Assembly: GCA_963682025.1 (NCBI GenBank)
Contig: OY821518.1
Location: 33,187,007 to 33,251,006 of the forward strand
From: Cordilura impudica
Taxonomy: Eukaryota; Arthropoda; Insecta; Diptera; Scathophagidae
DNA: 64,000 bases
Direction: 5' to 3'
Numbering within the stretch: the stretch's first letter is position 1; each line of letters starts with the position of its first letter. Made by a program: the position numbers and the translations under genes. Below the pieces are notes generated by a model. It saw only the letters and a list, made by a program, of their open reading frames with translations. It did no database searches and had not been told where the DNA came from. Shown one piece after another: positions 1 through 10,811 of the stretch.

Positions 1-1084
1 GAAAATTTGTTAACATGTTGTTTCCGTTTGGAGCTTAACAAAAGCATAACATTCAGTCAAAATGAATTTAATAAAAGTAAATCCTTAATATAATAAATAT
101 TATTTTACTACAAACCTCAGAAAATCCCATAGAAGCCCAACAAAACATATTATTAAGTAATGTGTTTGACACAATATAAAAAATTATATAGAATATTTAA
201 TTAAATGGAAATTTAATTAAAATTTTTAAAGCACGAGTGGTACGACTATTATTCAAAAATAAATACATAAATTCCTATCAGTTTCTTTTTCACTTTTTCC
301 AAATACAAGCGTTTTTACAAACTTGTAAGTAGGTACGAAAACAGCAATTACTTATTCTTGAATGTTCCAACATCATATGCAAAGAAGTCATATTCTACAA
401 TATTTACAATTTTAGGGGGGAATTTCATACACTTGATCCTTCAAATCAAGATTTTTAAAACGTTGCTGGATAACTATCTTCAAATATATAATCGAAAGAT
501 TTTATCATGGTTTTAAAATATTCATCTTGAGTGTTCACAACAAGTAGCAAACTCTACAATAATTGCACTCAAAGAACTTAATTTCCAAACAACATGGGAT
601 CCAGTGTTCGACTTAAAATATCATATCTATGCATAGATTTTTCCTAGTGGCAAAAAGAAAAACTTCCTACATTAGCATTCAACAACAATAACCGTAATTC
701 ATAGTTTCAATGCAATCACAGTAATAGTGTTTAAAACAGTTGCGCCATACAAAGCAAAGGACTGCTAACAAGGAGGTGGAGAATAGGTATAGAAAAGCTT
801 ACCACAAACCTAATTCTATCTAGTAGAACAGTTTGTGCATCACTATGCAAATGGTGTTTACGTTGGTATTGCATGACAGTTGTAGGCGTTTTGTTTACAG
901 AACATGCAGCGTTAAAAATTTATATATTCGATTTTCTTTAAAAGCATGAAATAAGTTAATGAAGGAAAAATTGTTTGCTTAAAAAATAGCAATAAATTAA
1001 GCTTAAATATGAATCTATATGCCAGTGTAGCAGTATGAAATTTAAAATGTCCTATAAACTACAATAAAGTTTCAGAAATTTATA
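1..1084. other. Intergenic AT-rich DNA, no gene recognised
   Basis: I see no convincing open reading frame, tandem repeat or terminal inverted repeat in this stretch. It is ordinary AT-rich DNA with short homopolymer runs. Confidence 0.5.
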
Positions 1085-1453
1085 TCCATAATATTAATAG
1101 GCTAGGCGATTTATTGTGACCGATGTTTTGTTCTACCGTTTTATCCCAATTTTGGCCAAACCTGTATTATTTGAAAGGTATTTCTTTTTAGCTGTTCACC
1201 AGACTTCAGATTTTTAAATTTTTTACTTTATTTTGAGTTGCATTTAAAGTTGATACTAACACATACCAAAAATTATACTACAAAAGTATGCTATGTGTGT
1301 TTTACTAAATTTGTTAATGTGTTTGTTAATGAGTTTGTTATCTCCATTCACAATAATAATAAACCATAAAAGTGTTGGTTTGTGAATTCGCTAAGTTGAA
1401 AAATAAAGCTGCCTAGAAATTGCACTCGAATTTCGAGCGCTGGAATCTGCTAG
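1085..1453 (+). mobile_element. Non-autonomous Helitron-type element, 366-bp family, copy 1
   Basis: The element starts with TC (TCCATAATATTAATAGG here, TCTATAATATT in other copies) and ends in CTAG. About 12 bases before CTAG is a perfect small hairpin, CTCGAA-T-TTCGAG. TC at the 5' end, CTRR at the 3' end and a hairpin 10-12 bases upstream are the classical Helitron hallmarks. Other near-full-length copies lie at 18096, 21438 and 25634, all 363-369 bp. There is no coding capacity, so mobility would depend on an autonomous partner not in this window. Confidence 0.85.
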
Positions 1454-1689
1454 TTTTGATTAACTCGTTAATTTAATATTCATATAATGGTTGTGTACCA
1501 AAGACTTTTAAAAATTCATCGAAATCAATGGCAAGTGAGATTGCACTTTAACTCCAAAATAGGCTCTTACTTAAATTAATTAGAATTGTGGTTGCAGTAC
1601 GAACTCTGTTTCTGATATAAAAAAACCTACGAAACAGATCACAACTTTTTTTTTTTTTTTTTAAGTTAAAAATCCACGAATCTTTATAT

Positions 1690-1866
1690 ATATATTTTTT
1701 TTTTTAAGCCTAGTTCTGCGAAGCCGAGTGGCTTGTCTGCAGATTCTAATTTGGCTTGTTTTTTTTTATTTTTTTTTTGCAGCGACAGACCAAAGCCTCT
1801 GGTGGGAATCGAACCCACGACCCCCGCATGATAGGCGAGCACGCTACCTACTCACCTACCGGGGCG
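1690..1866 (-). mobile_element. tRNA-derived SINE
   Basis: On the minus strand the region 1866 to 1796 folds like a tRNA. It has a perfect B box GGTTCGATTCC (1805-1815), a T stem GTGGG/CCCAC, a 5-bp anticodon stem CTCGC/GCGGG with loop CTATCAT, and an imperfect acceptor stem (5 of 7 pairs). The anticodon arm resembles tRNA-Asp (loop CTGTCAC) with G34 changed to A. An unrelated body follows and ends in an A-rich tail (poly-T on the plus strand around 1692-1706). A pol III head, an unrelated body and an A-rich tail define a SINE. No second copy is in the window and I could not fix a target-site duplication. Confidence 0.75.
1796..1866 (-). tRNA. tRNA-Asp-like pseudo-tRNA forming the SINE head
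   Basis: Predicted tRNA-like fold with an internal B box and anticodon-arm stem. The D arm is poor, two acceptor pairs are broken and the anticodon reads ATC. It is unlikely to make a working tRNA; its role would be as internal RNA polymerase III promoter of the SINE. Confidence 0.6.
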
Positions 1867-2480
1867 TTTTAAAATACAGTCCCTTGAAGTAAAACTGCAC
1901 TTATTCGTGATCTTGTTTCATATTCAAAGGACTTCCAAAGATTATATTTTTAGAAATATATATTTATATACTTACGATGACCCCTATCGGTATCAAATTA
2001 AAGTGGAGAATCTTAGCATTTTTTTTAATTTTTTGCAAATTTTTCGTCAAATAAAACTATATCTAAGGAAGCTATAAAACCTTAAAAAAAAAATTTATTT
2101 AATTTTATAGCACATTACTAATATTGTTGATTTACCTTATGTTGTTTATGCTGCCATTCTGATTTTATTATCGCAATAAAACAACGTTTACCTATTACAA
2201 TTACAAACAACAGTAAATACTTGTATTTACCCTGTATCCCATAGACTGAAGTAGGGTACTCGTATAACAAATAAAGACTTAAAAATTCAAGGACTTTCTT
2301 GTTAACATAAAACCATAAAAATCCATTACAAGACAAAATTTATGCAATATACACAAAAAAAAGGCATGCACAACTTTCATAATATTCAAAATTCAATAAA
2401 ATTTATTAATAGATCCAAATTTTTTTAAGCGGAACTAATACTTCAAGGGCAGAAAAATGCATAAAAACAAACAAAATTAG
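1867..2480. other. Intergenic DNA, nothing recognised
   Basis: AT-rich sequence between the SINE and the satellite block. No gene or mobile element is recognised. Confidence 0.4.
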
Positions 2481-4083
2481 TATTGATTACATTTTCTTAA
2501 AAAAGTACTTTTTCGTAACAAATTACTTTTTCCTAAAAGAGAATATGTTCTTAAAAAGTAAATTTTATTATAAAAATACCTTTTCTTAAAAAATTACCTC
2601 TTCCAAAAAAATTTCCTGAAGAAGTAAATTTTCTTAAAAAAGTAAATTTTCTTAAAAAAAAATACCTTTTCCTAAAGAAGTACCTTTTCCCAAAAGAGTA
2701 TGTTTTCCTGTAAAAGTAACTTTTCTTAAAAGGTACCTTTTCATAGCACAGCAAATTTTCATAACAAAGTACATTTCCTTAAAAAAGTACATTTTCTTCA
2801 AAAATTACATTTCCTTCAAAAAGGGCATATTTTTAAAAAGTCCCTTTATTAAAAAAGTACCTTTTCTTAAAAAAGTAATTTTTTTTAAGTACCTTTTCTT
2901 TAAAAAGTAAATTTTCTTTAACAAAATACCTTTTTTTAAAAAAGTAAATTTTCTTAAAAAAGTATATTTTCTAAGAAAGTACATTTTCTTAAAAAGGATA
3001 TTTTCTTTAAAAAAAAAAATACCTTTTTAAAATAGTATTTCTTCTTAACAAATACTTTTTCTTAAAAAATATCTTTTCTGTAAAAGGTAAATTTTCTTAA
3101 AAACACAAATTATTAAAGAGTATGTTTTCCTGAAAAAGAAGCTTTTCTTAAAAGGTACCTTTTCATAACAAAGTACCTTTTCATAACAAAGTAAATTTTC
3201 TTAAAAAAGTACATTTTCTTCAAAAAGTACATTTTCTTCAAAAAGTACATTTCCTTCAAAAAGGGCATATTTTATAAAAGTCCCTTTATTAAAAAAGTAC
3301 CCATTCTTAGAAAAGTAACTTTTTTTGGAGTACCTTTTCTTAAAAAAATACCTTTTCTTTAAAAAGTAAACTTTCTTAAAAAAGTCAATTTTCTTAAAAA
3401 AGTAAACTTTCTAAGAAAGTACATTTTCTTAAAAAGGATATTTTCTTTAAAAAAAATACCTTTTCAGAAAAGTATTTCTTCTTAACAAATACTTTTTCTT
3501 AAAAAATATCTTTTCTTTAAAAGTAAATTTTCTTAAAAATATAAATTATGTTTAAAAAAAAATAGCTTTACTTAAAAAAGTAACCCTTCTTAAAAGTTCT
3601 TCTTAAAAATTGTCTAAAAATACCTTTTCCTAAAAGAGTACATTTTCTTAAAATATTACAAATACCGTTTCTAAAAAAGTACATCTTCGTAAAAACATTC
3701 CTTCATTGCAAAAATACATTTTCTTAAAAAAGTGTTTTTTCCTAAAAAAAATTATTTTTCTTTAACAATGTCTTTTCTTAAAAATTTATTTTGTTAAAAA
3801 AGTACCTTTTCTTACCTTTTCTTCATAAAAAAGTACCTTTTCTTAAAAATACCTTTTCTGAAAAAAGTAAATTTCCTAAAAAATACATTTTCCTAAAAAA
3901 GTACATAATACCATTCCTTAAGAAAATACCTTTTCTTACAAGTTACCTACAAAAGTACATTTTCTTGAAGAATTGCGTTTTCTTAAACAAAAATATTTTC
4001 TTAACAAAGTACCCTTTCCTAAAAAAGTACCTTTTCTTAAATAAGAACGTTTTCCTTAACAATACCGTTTCTAAAAAAGTACA
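2481..4083. repeat. Degenerate 16-18-bp AT-rich satellite, block 1
   Basis: Long array of diverged copies of a unit close to gtaccttttcttaaaaaa. On top of the short unit there is a higher-order repeat. A segment with 'cataacaaagtacc', 'tccttcaaaaaggg' and 'agtccctttatt' occurs near 2706-2870 and again near 3124-3300, about 430 bp apart, and a third time near 7858-8080 in block 2. Open frames reading YLFLKKY-type repeats in both strands are by-products of the array. The array is interrupted at 4084 by a Helitron. Confidence 0.85.
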
Positions 4084-4114
4084 TCTATATATATAAAATT
4101 CATTTTCTGTTTGT

Positions 4115-4466
4115 ATACACAAGGACCTTAAAATTCCAAAAGTAAAAGATGAAATTAGCAGTTTTAGTGAAAGATACCTTAATAGACTTAGCAATCACCC
4201 AAACATATTAGCTATAAATCTTTTAGATGATAGTGATGAAATAAAACGGTTGCAAAGGTTCCATATACTTGACCTACCCTTTAGAAAATAAAATGTAAAT
4301 ATGTAAATAATAAGAGTTTTTGCTTTTAATTTTTCATTTACTGAGTTCATTGGAATTCAGTACCTCCGTTAATTTTAATTATTATAAGATTTGCTTATTA
4401 TTTTAATTTTTGAAAAATAGATTGCAAATAAAGATGAATTGAAAAAAAAAAAAAAAAAAAAAAAAA
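4115..4466 (+). mobile_element. 5'-truncated Jockey-type LINE with target-site duplication
   Basis: The 3' end of a non-LTR retrotransposon. Bases 4115-4291 stay open for 58 codons and then stop. They encode the C-terminal tail of a Jockey-type ORF2 (key stretches FSERYLNRLSNHPN and NLLDDSDEIKRLQR). A 3' UTR follows, with AATAAA and a poly(A) tail at 4442-4466. The 13-bp sequence ATTTTCTGTTTGT flanks the insert on both sides (4102-4114 and 4467-4479), a clear target-site duplication. The rest of the element was lost during reverse transcription (5' truncation). Confidence 0.85.
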
Positions 4467-4479
4467 ATTTTCTGTTTGT

Positions 4480-5530
4480 TTGTTTATTTGTTTGTTTGTT
4501 TGTTTGTTTGACCGCTATACAAATTTTTATTTTTCAACGGATTTCCCTGAAATTTTGCACACACGATCTATATACCCCAGGAAAGGTCGCCATATACTTT
4601 TTACCGGCCACGCCTACTTTTACGCCCACTTTTTATGTAAAATTCCTTTTCTGTTTTATTCATATATGTTCACTATACAAATTTTTATTTGTTAACGGAT
4701 TTCTGTGAAATTCGGTACACACGATCCCTGTACTCTAGCTAAGGTTGCCATATACTTTTTAACGGCCACGCCTACTTTTACGCCCACTTTTTATGTAAAA
4801 TTCCTTTTCTGTTTTATTCATATTTGTTCACTACACAAATTTTTATTTGTTTACGGATTTCTCTGAGTTTTGGTACACACGATCCCTGTACTCCAGCAAA
4901 GGTCAGCATATGCTTCTTATCGACCACGCCTACTTTAACGCCCACTTTTTATATAAAATTCCTTTTCTGTTTTATTCATATTTGTTCACTATACAAATTT
5001 TTATTTGTTAACGGATTTCTCTGAAATTCGGTCCACACGATCCCTGTACTCCAGCTAAGGTCACCATATACGTATTATCGGCCACGCCTACTTTTACGCC
5101 CACATTTTATATACAATTAATTTTTTGCTTTGTGGTATATTTGTTCGCTATACAAATTTTTATTTGCTTACGGATTTCTCTGACATTTGGTACACAGGAT
5201 CCTTGTACTCCAGCTAAGATCACCATATGCTTCTTATCGACCACGCCTACTTTAACGCCCACTTTTTATAAACAATTCATTTTCTGCTTTTTGATATATT
5301 TGTTCGCTATACAAATTTTTATTTGTTAACGATTTCCTCTGAAATTTGGTACACATGATCTCTGTGCCACAGGGAAAGTCACCATATGCTTCTTATTCTC
5401 CACGCCTACTTTTGAGACCACTTTTTTAATTTTTTATGGGTTTCGGTCGAATTTACTGCACATTATTCTCAAGTCCCAGGTAAGGTCATCATATACTTTT
5501 ATCGGCCACGCCCACTTTTTTAATTTTCTA
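4480..5530 (+). repeat. 158-bp tandem repeat inside the Helitron
   Basis: The marker 'ctatacaaattttta' (one copy with ctacac) recurs at 4515, 4673, 4831, 4989, 5148 and 5307, a steady 158-159-bp period over six units. One or two more diverged units follow to about 5530. Each unit carries 'ggccacgcctacttt' and 'acgcccactttt'. It opens with a (GTTT)n stretch at 4474-4509. Short frames with repeated QIFIC-type peptides are products of the array, not genes. Confidence 0.9.
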
Positions 5531-6458
5531 TATACGCTTTTAGTGTTTGTTCACATATTATAATTTTTCAATGGACTTCCCAAAAATTTTGTACATAAAT
5601 CTCTTTACTTACTACTCTTGAGTTTACACCATTATGAAATGAAGATTTTAAATCAACCTATTACAAATTTTCCCGTCTTATCTTTTTTACTATATGAGTT
5701 GCAACACCCCAAAATTAGTGCAGATTTATTTCATAGGTTGACTACCGCTGCAGGATTATTCCGATTATAAATATTTGCATCTCGCCTTTTAAAATACAAT
5801 GAAAAACAAAATATTACATTAATTTCTATCTTGCCTTTTGGCTACATTGGAAAGCAACCTGTTACAAATATTTCCATTTCATCTTTTTCACTATATAAAT
5901 GAGTTGTAAAGGTGGAAAAATAACTATTTGCAATTGTAAGCAAACCCAATAACGTCTTGAAGCCCAAAGATCAAGAAAAGCTGTGTAAGAGAAGCGGAAA
6001 TGCCTGAATCTACTCCAGTGCGTCTAGAAATCCAGCAGCTAAGCCAAGCTTAGTCGAGGGAATCTTAAACTCCGGAAACGACTCAACAATGTCTTCAGGC
6101 CCAACGGATAGCTAACCCCAGGGAATGTGAAACTCTTGAAACGACTGTAATATCACTACCAGAAGACTTTTGTAAGTTGGTTTTTCATTGCAAGAGATGG
6201 TACAAAAAGTTGTTCCTAACATAACGTACATAAGAGGACCATCTCTTACGGGAGCAGGTATCAACTAAGAATCTCCCTTTTTTTCTCATAGACAATTATT
6301 TATTGCCTGCTCCAGAGTTGGGAGCCAGCACAAGCTTTTTGTATATGCACCAGAAGAAAAAACCAGAATTGTTGTATATCCCCAAGCTCTAGAATAACTA
6401 AAATTCGTAACTTCTAGACATAATACACTCAAAATAATCCATGCTAAGTTGTAGTGGT
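5531..6458. other. Helitron interior of unknown content
   Basis: No reading frame longer than a few dozen codons and no recognised domain. There are AT-rich segments with scattered GC-richer stretches (6000-6150). Confidence 0.4.
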
Positions 6459-7567
6459 AAACATGTGCTCAGCACTTAGCCCCCAATGCACAAATTCCCC
6501 AAAAAATTAACAAATTCCCCAAATTTTTAAATAAAGGTCCCCAAAATAAGTGAACAAAATCTCCATACTGCTCTCAATAAACGTATTTAAAATCTGTATT
6601 CTTTTCGATAGCAAAATTTCGTTACGCGAAAGCGGCGCGCGGAACACAGCTGCGCCCAAATATCGGATGATCTGAAAAATAAAATTTGGCAATTAAAATA
6701 GGTTGACAACAACTGCGCTGCAGCACTGGTATGGCTGCCAAACGCGCGGAAGGGCCGCGTGGCTCTCGGACGCGACGCGATACGCTCGCGGAACACACCT
6801 GCGCTCAAATATCGGATGAAAATAATATTTGGCAATTAAAATAGGTTGACAACAACTGCGCGGCAGCACTGGTGTGGCTGCCAAACGCACAGAAGGGGCG
6901 CGCGGACGCGACGCGCCCTCGGAACACAGCTCAGCTAAAATATAGGAATGTTCTGAAAAATATATTTTGGGATTCAAATAAATTGACGACAACTGCGCGG
7001 CAGCACGGGTGTAGCTGCCAAACGCGCGGACGCGGACGCGACTCGCTCGCGGGACACAGCTCAGTGAAAAGTATTATGATAAATGTTATCTACGTATGTG
7101 CAATAATTACTATAATATACTATAACCAGTTGCTTAAAGCAACATTGCGGCACAATTTTAAGCGTCGCATTCATTTTCCGTTTTTCTTTGACGTCTCTGC
7201 TCAATGATGATCACTTATTGAATAAAGTAATTCAATTTTTAAAAGTTCTGATTCCTTTAATTTGCAAACGATTCCGTTATATTTGATGTTTACAAAATAA
7301 GTAAAATTCAAAAAAAAAAAACTTAAGGCGGTTTCGCAGCTTATTTTCGAAGTATTTTTGCTGTAGCGTCTTATAAAAAAAGTTCTAAATTAAAAAATCA
7401 CAAACTTTTAAATTGAAATAAAACATGAATTTGTTCCCCCAAAAAACGTGAACATAGGGAATTTTTTCACCATGAACAAATTCCCCAATCCCATACAAAT
7501 TTTTTGGGAGTAAGTTAATTTTTTGAGGAATGGTTCATCGGGGATTTAGTACTCAGCGCCTGGTAAG
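6459..7567. mobile_element. DNA transposon with about 55-60-bp imperfect terminal inverted repeats
   Basis: The left end (gctcagcacttagccccc... then repeated 'aaattcccca') is the reverse complement of the right end near 7500-7567 (ttaattttttgaggaat...ggggatttagtactcagcgc). The repeats flank about 1.1 kb with no transposase-like frame, so this is a non-autonomous inverted-repeat element nested in the Helitron. The superfamily is unknown; I could not settle the target-site duplication. Confidence 0.6.
6600..7080. repeat. GC-rich tandem repeat of about 140 bp
   Basis: Units begin with 'gttgacaacaactgcgc' near 6703 and 6845, and with 'ttgacgacaactgcgcgg' near 6983 (periods about 142 and 139). 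A partial unit precedes them. Each contains 'ggctgccaaacgcgcgga' or close variants, 'gcgacgcg' and 'aatatcggatg'. The CpG-rich content stands out sharply against the surrounding AT-rich DNA. Overlapping frames on both strands reflect the repeat. Confidence 0.8.
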
Positions 7568-7633
7568 CATAGTGAACCATTTTTGAAGTCAAAGCCCTTT
7601 GGATTCCGGGCAAGACCGGGTAAAAACAGCTAG

Positions 7634-9207
7634 TTATCTTATAAAATTCCTTCATTACAAAAATACTTTTTTTTAATGTATTTTTTCTTTAAAAAAATAC
7701 TTTTTCTTAAAAAATATCTTTTCTTGAAAATGTATTTTTATTTTAATAAATTTTGTTAAAAAATACCTTTTCTTAAAAAATTACCTTTTCCAAAAAAATT
7801 TTCCTGAAGAAGTAAATTTTCTTAAAAAAGTACCTTTTCTTAAACAAGAGTATATTTTCCTGAAAAAGTAACTTTTCTTAAAAGTACCTTTTGATAACAA
7901 AGTACCTATTACTAAAAAATCGTCTCTAAAAAGTACCTATTCTTAAAAAAGTATATTTTCTTCAAAGAGTACATTTACTTCAAAAAGTACATTTTCTTCA
8001 AAAAGTAAATTTTCTTCAAAAAGTACATTTCCTTCAAAAAGGGAACTTTTTTAAAAAGTCCCTTTATTACAAAAGTACCTTTTCTTAAAAAAGTAAATTT
8101 TTTTTAAGTACCTTTTCTTAAAAAAACACCTTATATATTTTATTAAAAAAGTAAATTTTCTTAAAAAGCAAACTTTCTTAACAGTACTCTTTACTAAAAA
8201 AGTACCATTTCTTAAAAAAAAGAACCTTTTCCTAAACAATACCATTTCTAAAAAAGAACATTTTCTTATAACATTCCTTCATTACAAAAATACTTATTTT
8301 TTTATGTATTTTTTCTTTAAAAGAAAATACTTTTTCTTAAAAAATATCTTTTCTGTAAAAAGTAAATTTTCTTAAAAACACAAATTATGTTAAAAAAATA
8401 GCTTTTCCTAATAAGTATATTTTATTATAAAAGAGAACTCTTCTAAAAAATACTTTTTCTGAAAAAATTTTCTAAAATAAATACCATTTCCTAAAAGAGT
8501 ACATTTTCTTAAAATATTACCATTCCTAAAAAAAATACCAATACCGTTTGTAAAGAAGTACATCTTCATAAAAACATTCCTTCATTGCAAAAATAGCTTT
8601 TCTTAAAAAAGTTTTTTTCTTAAAAAATACTTTTTCTTTAAAAATTTCTTTCTTAAAAAATAAAGTATATTAAAAAAATACCTTTTCTCAATAAAGTTCC
8701 TCTTCATAAAAAAAGTACCTCTTATTAAAAATAGCTTTTCTGAATAAAGTAAATATCCTAAAAAATACATTTTCGTAAAAAAGTACCTTTTCTTAAAATT
8801 ATACCATTCCTTAAGAAAATACCTTTTCTTTCAAGTTACAAGCTGCCTAAAAAAGTACATTTTCTTGAAAAATTACGTTTTCTTAAAAAAGTATATTTCT
8901 TAACAAAGTACCCTTTTCTAAAAAAGTACCTTTTCTTAAAACAGAACCGTTTCCTAAACAATACCGTTTCTAAAAAAGTACATTTTCTTCCTTTATTAAA
9001 AAAATACTTTTTTTCTTTAAAAAAAAATACTTCTTAAAAAAATATTTTTTCTTAAAAAAGTATTTTTTTAAATACTTTTTCTTAAAAAAGTATTTTTTTT
9101 TAAATAAATTTTATTAAAAAATATCTTTTCTTAATAAATATACTTTCTAAAAATAGTACATCTTTTTAAAAATACCTTTTCTGAAAAAAGTAAATTTTCT
9201 TTAAAAA
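7634..9207. repeat. Degenerate 16-18-bp AT-rich satellite, block 2
   Basis: Same unit and orientation as block 1. Whole sub-blocks are shared with it. For example the string ending 'ccattccttaagaaaatacc' occurs near 3910 and near 8808, followed in both by 'tacattttcttga'. 'aaaacattccttcattgc' recurs near 3691 and 8572. Before the Helitron inserted, the two blocks were one array of at least 3 kb. Confidence 0.85.
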
Positions 9208-10081
9208 AATAACATTTCCTATAAAAAGTCCTTTTTCTTAAACAGTAACTTTTGGAAAAAAGAATATCTTTTATTAAAATAGAAAATACATTTTATTAAA
9301 AAATAACATTTACCTAAAATAATTACTAAGTAAAACAAATTTTTTTAATATTCAATGTTTTTAAAACGTAGTCAGTATAAAATAATTTTTCATTGTCATA
9401 AACAGATTTCGAAACCAATATAGATGGTTCTGATAATGTTTAATTGTGAATTTTTAATGGATGGAAATACTAGTAAGATTTAAAACCAAAAACGATGGGA
9501 GCATATATTGGGTAATTGATGCGTGAGTAGTTCACCTAAGTCACTAAAAGTTTGATTGTACTGCCCATTTTTCTTAAACTTTTTTCAACTAAAAAGTAGT
9601 TTAAAATTTAACCGTAGTAAGAATTTTTTTCCATGCTTTGTGTTTCGATCCCAACCATTTTATTGATGAATTTTAGTCATTTATGCTTTGAAAGTCTTAA
9701 GTTCGCCTATTATTATTAAATCACTTAAGTACAATTTTATTGGAGTGCAAGTTATATGAACTTTTTTCTTAACACAACTATTCCTTACAATTGTTTTGCG
9801 CCCAACGCTTTTAAAAATTCACAATTAAAATCAATTAAAAATTCTCAATCAAACATTATCACAACCATCTATATTGGTTTCGAAATCTGTTTATGCCAAT
9901 GAAAAATTATTTTATACTTTTTAGTCCGTTTTTAAAAAACGTTGAATATTAAACAATTTTTTTTACTTAGTAATTATTTTAGGTAAATGTTATTTTTAAA
10001 TAAAATATATTTTCTATTTTGAGAAAAGATATACTTTTTACCAAAAGTTAGTTTTTAAGAAAATATCTTTTTATAGGAAAC
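9208..10081. repeat. Large inverted repeat (arms about 250 bp, spacer about 340 bp)
   Basis: The left arm, 9208 to about 9480, is the reverse complement of the right arm, about 9815 to 10081. Matching landmarks include 'gaaaccaatatagatgg' versus 'ccatctatattggtttc' and 'acctaaaataattact' versus 'agtaattattttaggt'. The left arm starts inside the satellite, so the foldback includes satellite units. A third, shorter copy of the arm lies at about 10440-10585. This may be a foldback-type transposon or a palindromic rearrangement. Confidence 0.8.
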
Positions 10082-10139
10082 TAGAGGACCCCTGCTGCTC
10101 GGCAGCATTATATTATATTATATTAATTTTTATAATATA

Positions 10140-10212
10140 ATACCAAAATTTGCCAAGAGAAGTTAACGTACAGTAATGCCAAAATATGCCAAGAGAAGTG
10201 AACGTACAGTAA
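10140..10212 (+). repeat. 36-bp tandem duplication
   Basis: Two adjacent near-identical units containing 'gccaagagaagt' and 'aacgtacagtaa'. It lies just after the inverted repeat and a (TTATA)n stretch. Confidence 0.8.
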
Positions 10213-10439
10213 AAGTAAAGTTGATTCTCCACGCATAACTTTCCTCAAACCCAACGAATTTAAGCAGTTAATTGCTCCAAAGAAGGAGCTTGATCCACTG
10301 AGTGTTCTTAGACCTATGTCAACAGCCTAAGTTAATTAGAACTCTAGTTATAGAGGTTTGAGAGAAGAAAAATATTGAAAAAAATCTTGAATGCAAAGTT
10401 TATTCATAAATTCTTTTAATATATAAGATGGTATTTTTT

Positions 10440-10590
10440 TCGAAAATTAAAAAATTTTTTTTACTTAGTAATTGTTTTCTGATTTTTAAATTATATATTC
10501 ACAAATAAACATTATCAGGACCATCTATATTGGTTTCGAAATGAAAAATTATTTTATACTTTTTGGTCCGTTTTAAAACGTTGAATATTC
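10440..10590. repeat. Third copy of the inverted-repeat arm
   Basis: Contains 'ttacttagtaatt', 'ccatctatattggtttcgaaa' and 'cgttttaaaacgttgaatatt', in the same orientation as the right arm at 9815-10081. Confidence 0.7.
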
Positions 10591-10646
10591 AGAATGTTTT
10601 TAATTATTTCATCATTTTAAGGCCTGCAGTAAGTTTATATGAGTTG

Positions 10647-10811
10647 GAGTGTGGTGGGTTTGAATGTGTTGAGTTTGAATGTGGTGGGTTGGAGTGTGGT
10701 GGGTTTGAATGTGTTAAGTTTGTGTGTGATGGGTTTGAGTGTGGTGAGTTGGAGTGTGGTGGGTTTGAATGTGGTGAGTATGAGTCTGGTGAGTTTGAGT
10801 GTGGGCGTGAG
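10647..10811 (+). repeat. 15-bp G/T-rich minisatellite, 11 units
   Basis: Eleven units of a 15-mer close to gagtgtggtgggttt. As 15 is a multiple of three and units lack stop codons in several frames, both strands show repeated-pentapeptide frames (ECGGF, VGLNV, PHSNP types). I regard these as by-products, because no start context, homology or splice structure supports a protein. G/T strand asymmetry is strong. Confidence 0.9.

Larger units (their letters stand above)
4084..7633 (+). mobile_element. Large composite Helitron-type element inserted in the satellite
   Basis: It begins TCTATATATATAAAATTC at 4084 and ends in CTAG at 7630-7633. A CCGG..CCGG hairpin (7606-7619) lies 10 bases before CTAG. 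The satellite sequence reads through on both sides (gtaca before, cttataaaattcc after), so the insertion point is clear. No Rep/helicase gene is visible. The interior holds later insertions: a LINE tail at 4115-4466, a 158-bp tandem array, and an inverted-repeat transposon at about 6459-7567. A shorter relative with similar ends lies at 45390-46151. Confidence 0.75.

Noticed and set aside
1796..1866. Functional tRNA gene
   Set aside because: Poor D arm, broken acceptor pairs and an attached SINE-type body and A-rich tail.
2551..4194. Frames rich in KKYLFLKK / RKRYFF repeats
   Set aside because: By-products of the 16-18-bp satellite; no start context, domain or conservation outside the repeat.
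4439..5329. Frames with FVCLF and QIFIC repeats
   Set aside because: They arise from a (GTTT)n run and the 158-bp tandem array inside the Helitron.
6507..7207. Overlapping frames of 61-111 codons on both strands
   Set aside because: They follow the 140-bp GC-rich tandem repeat.
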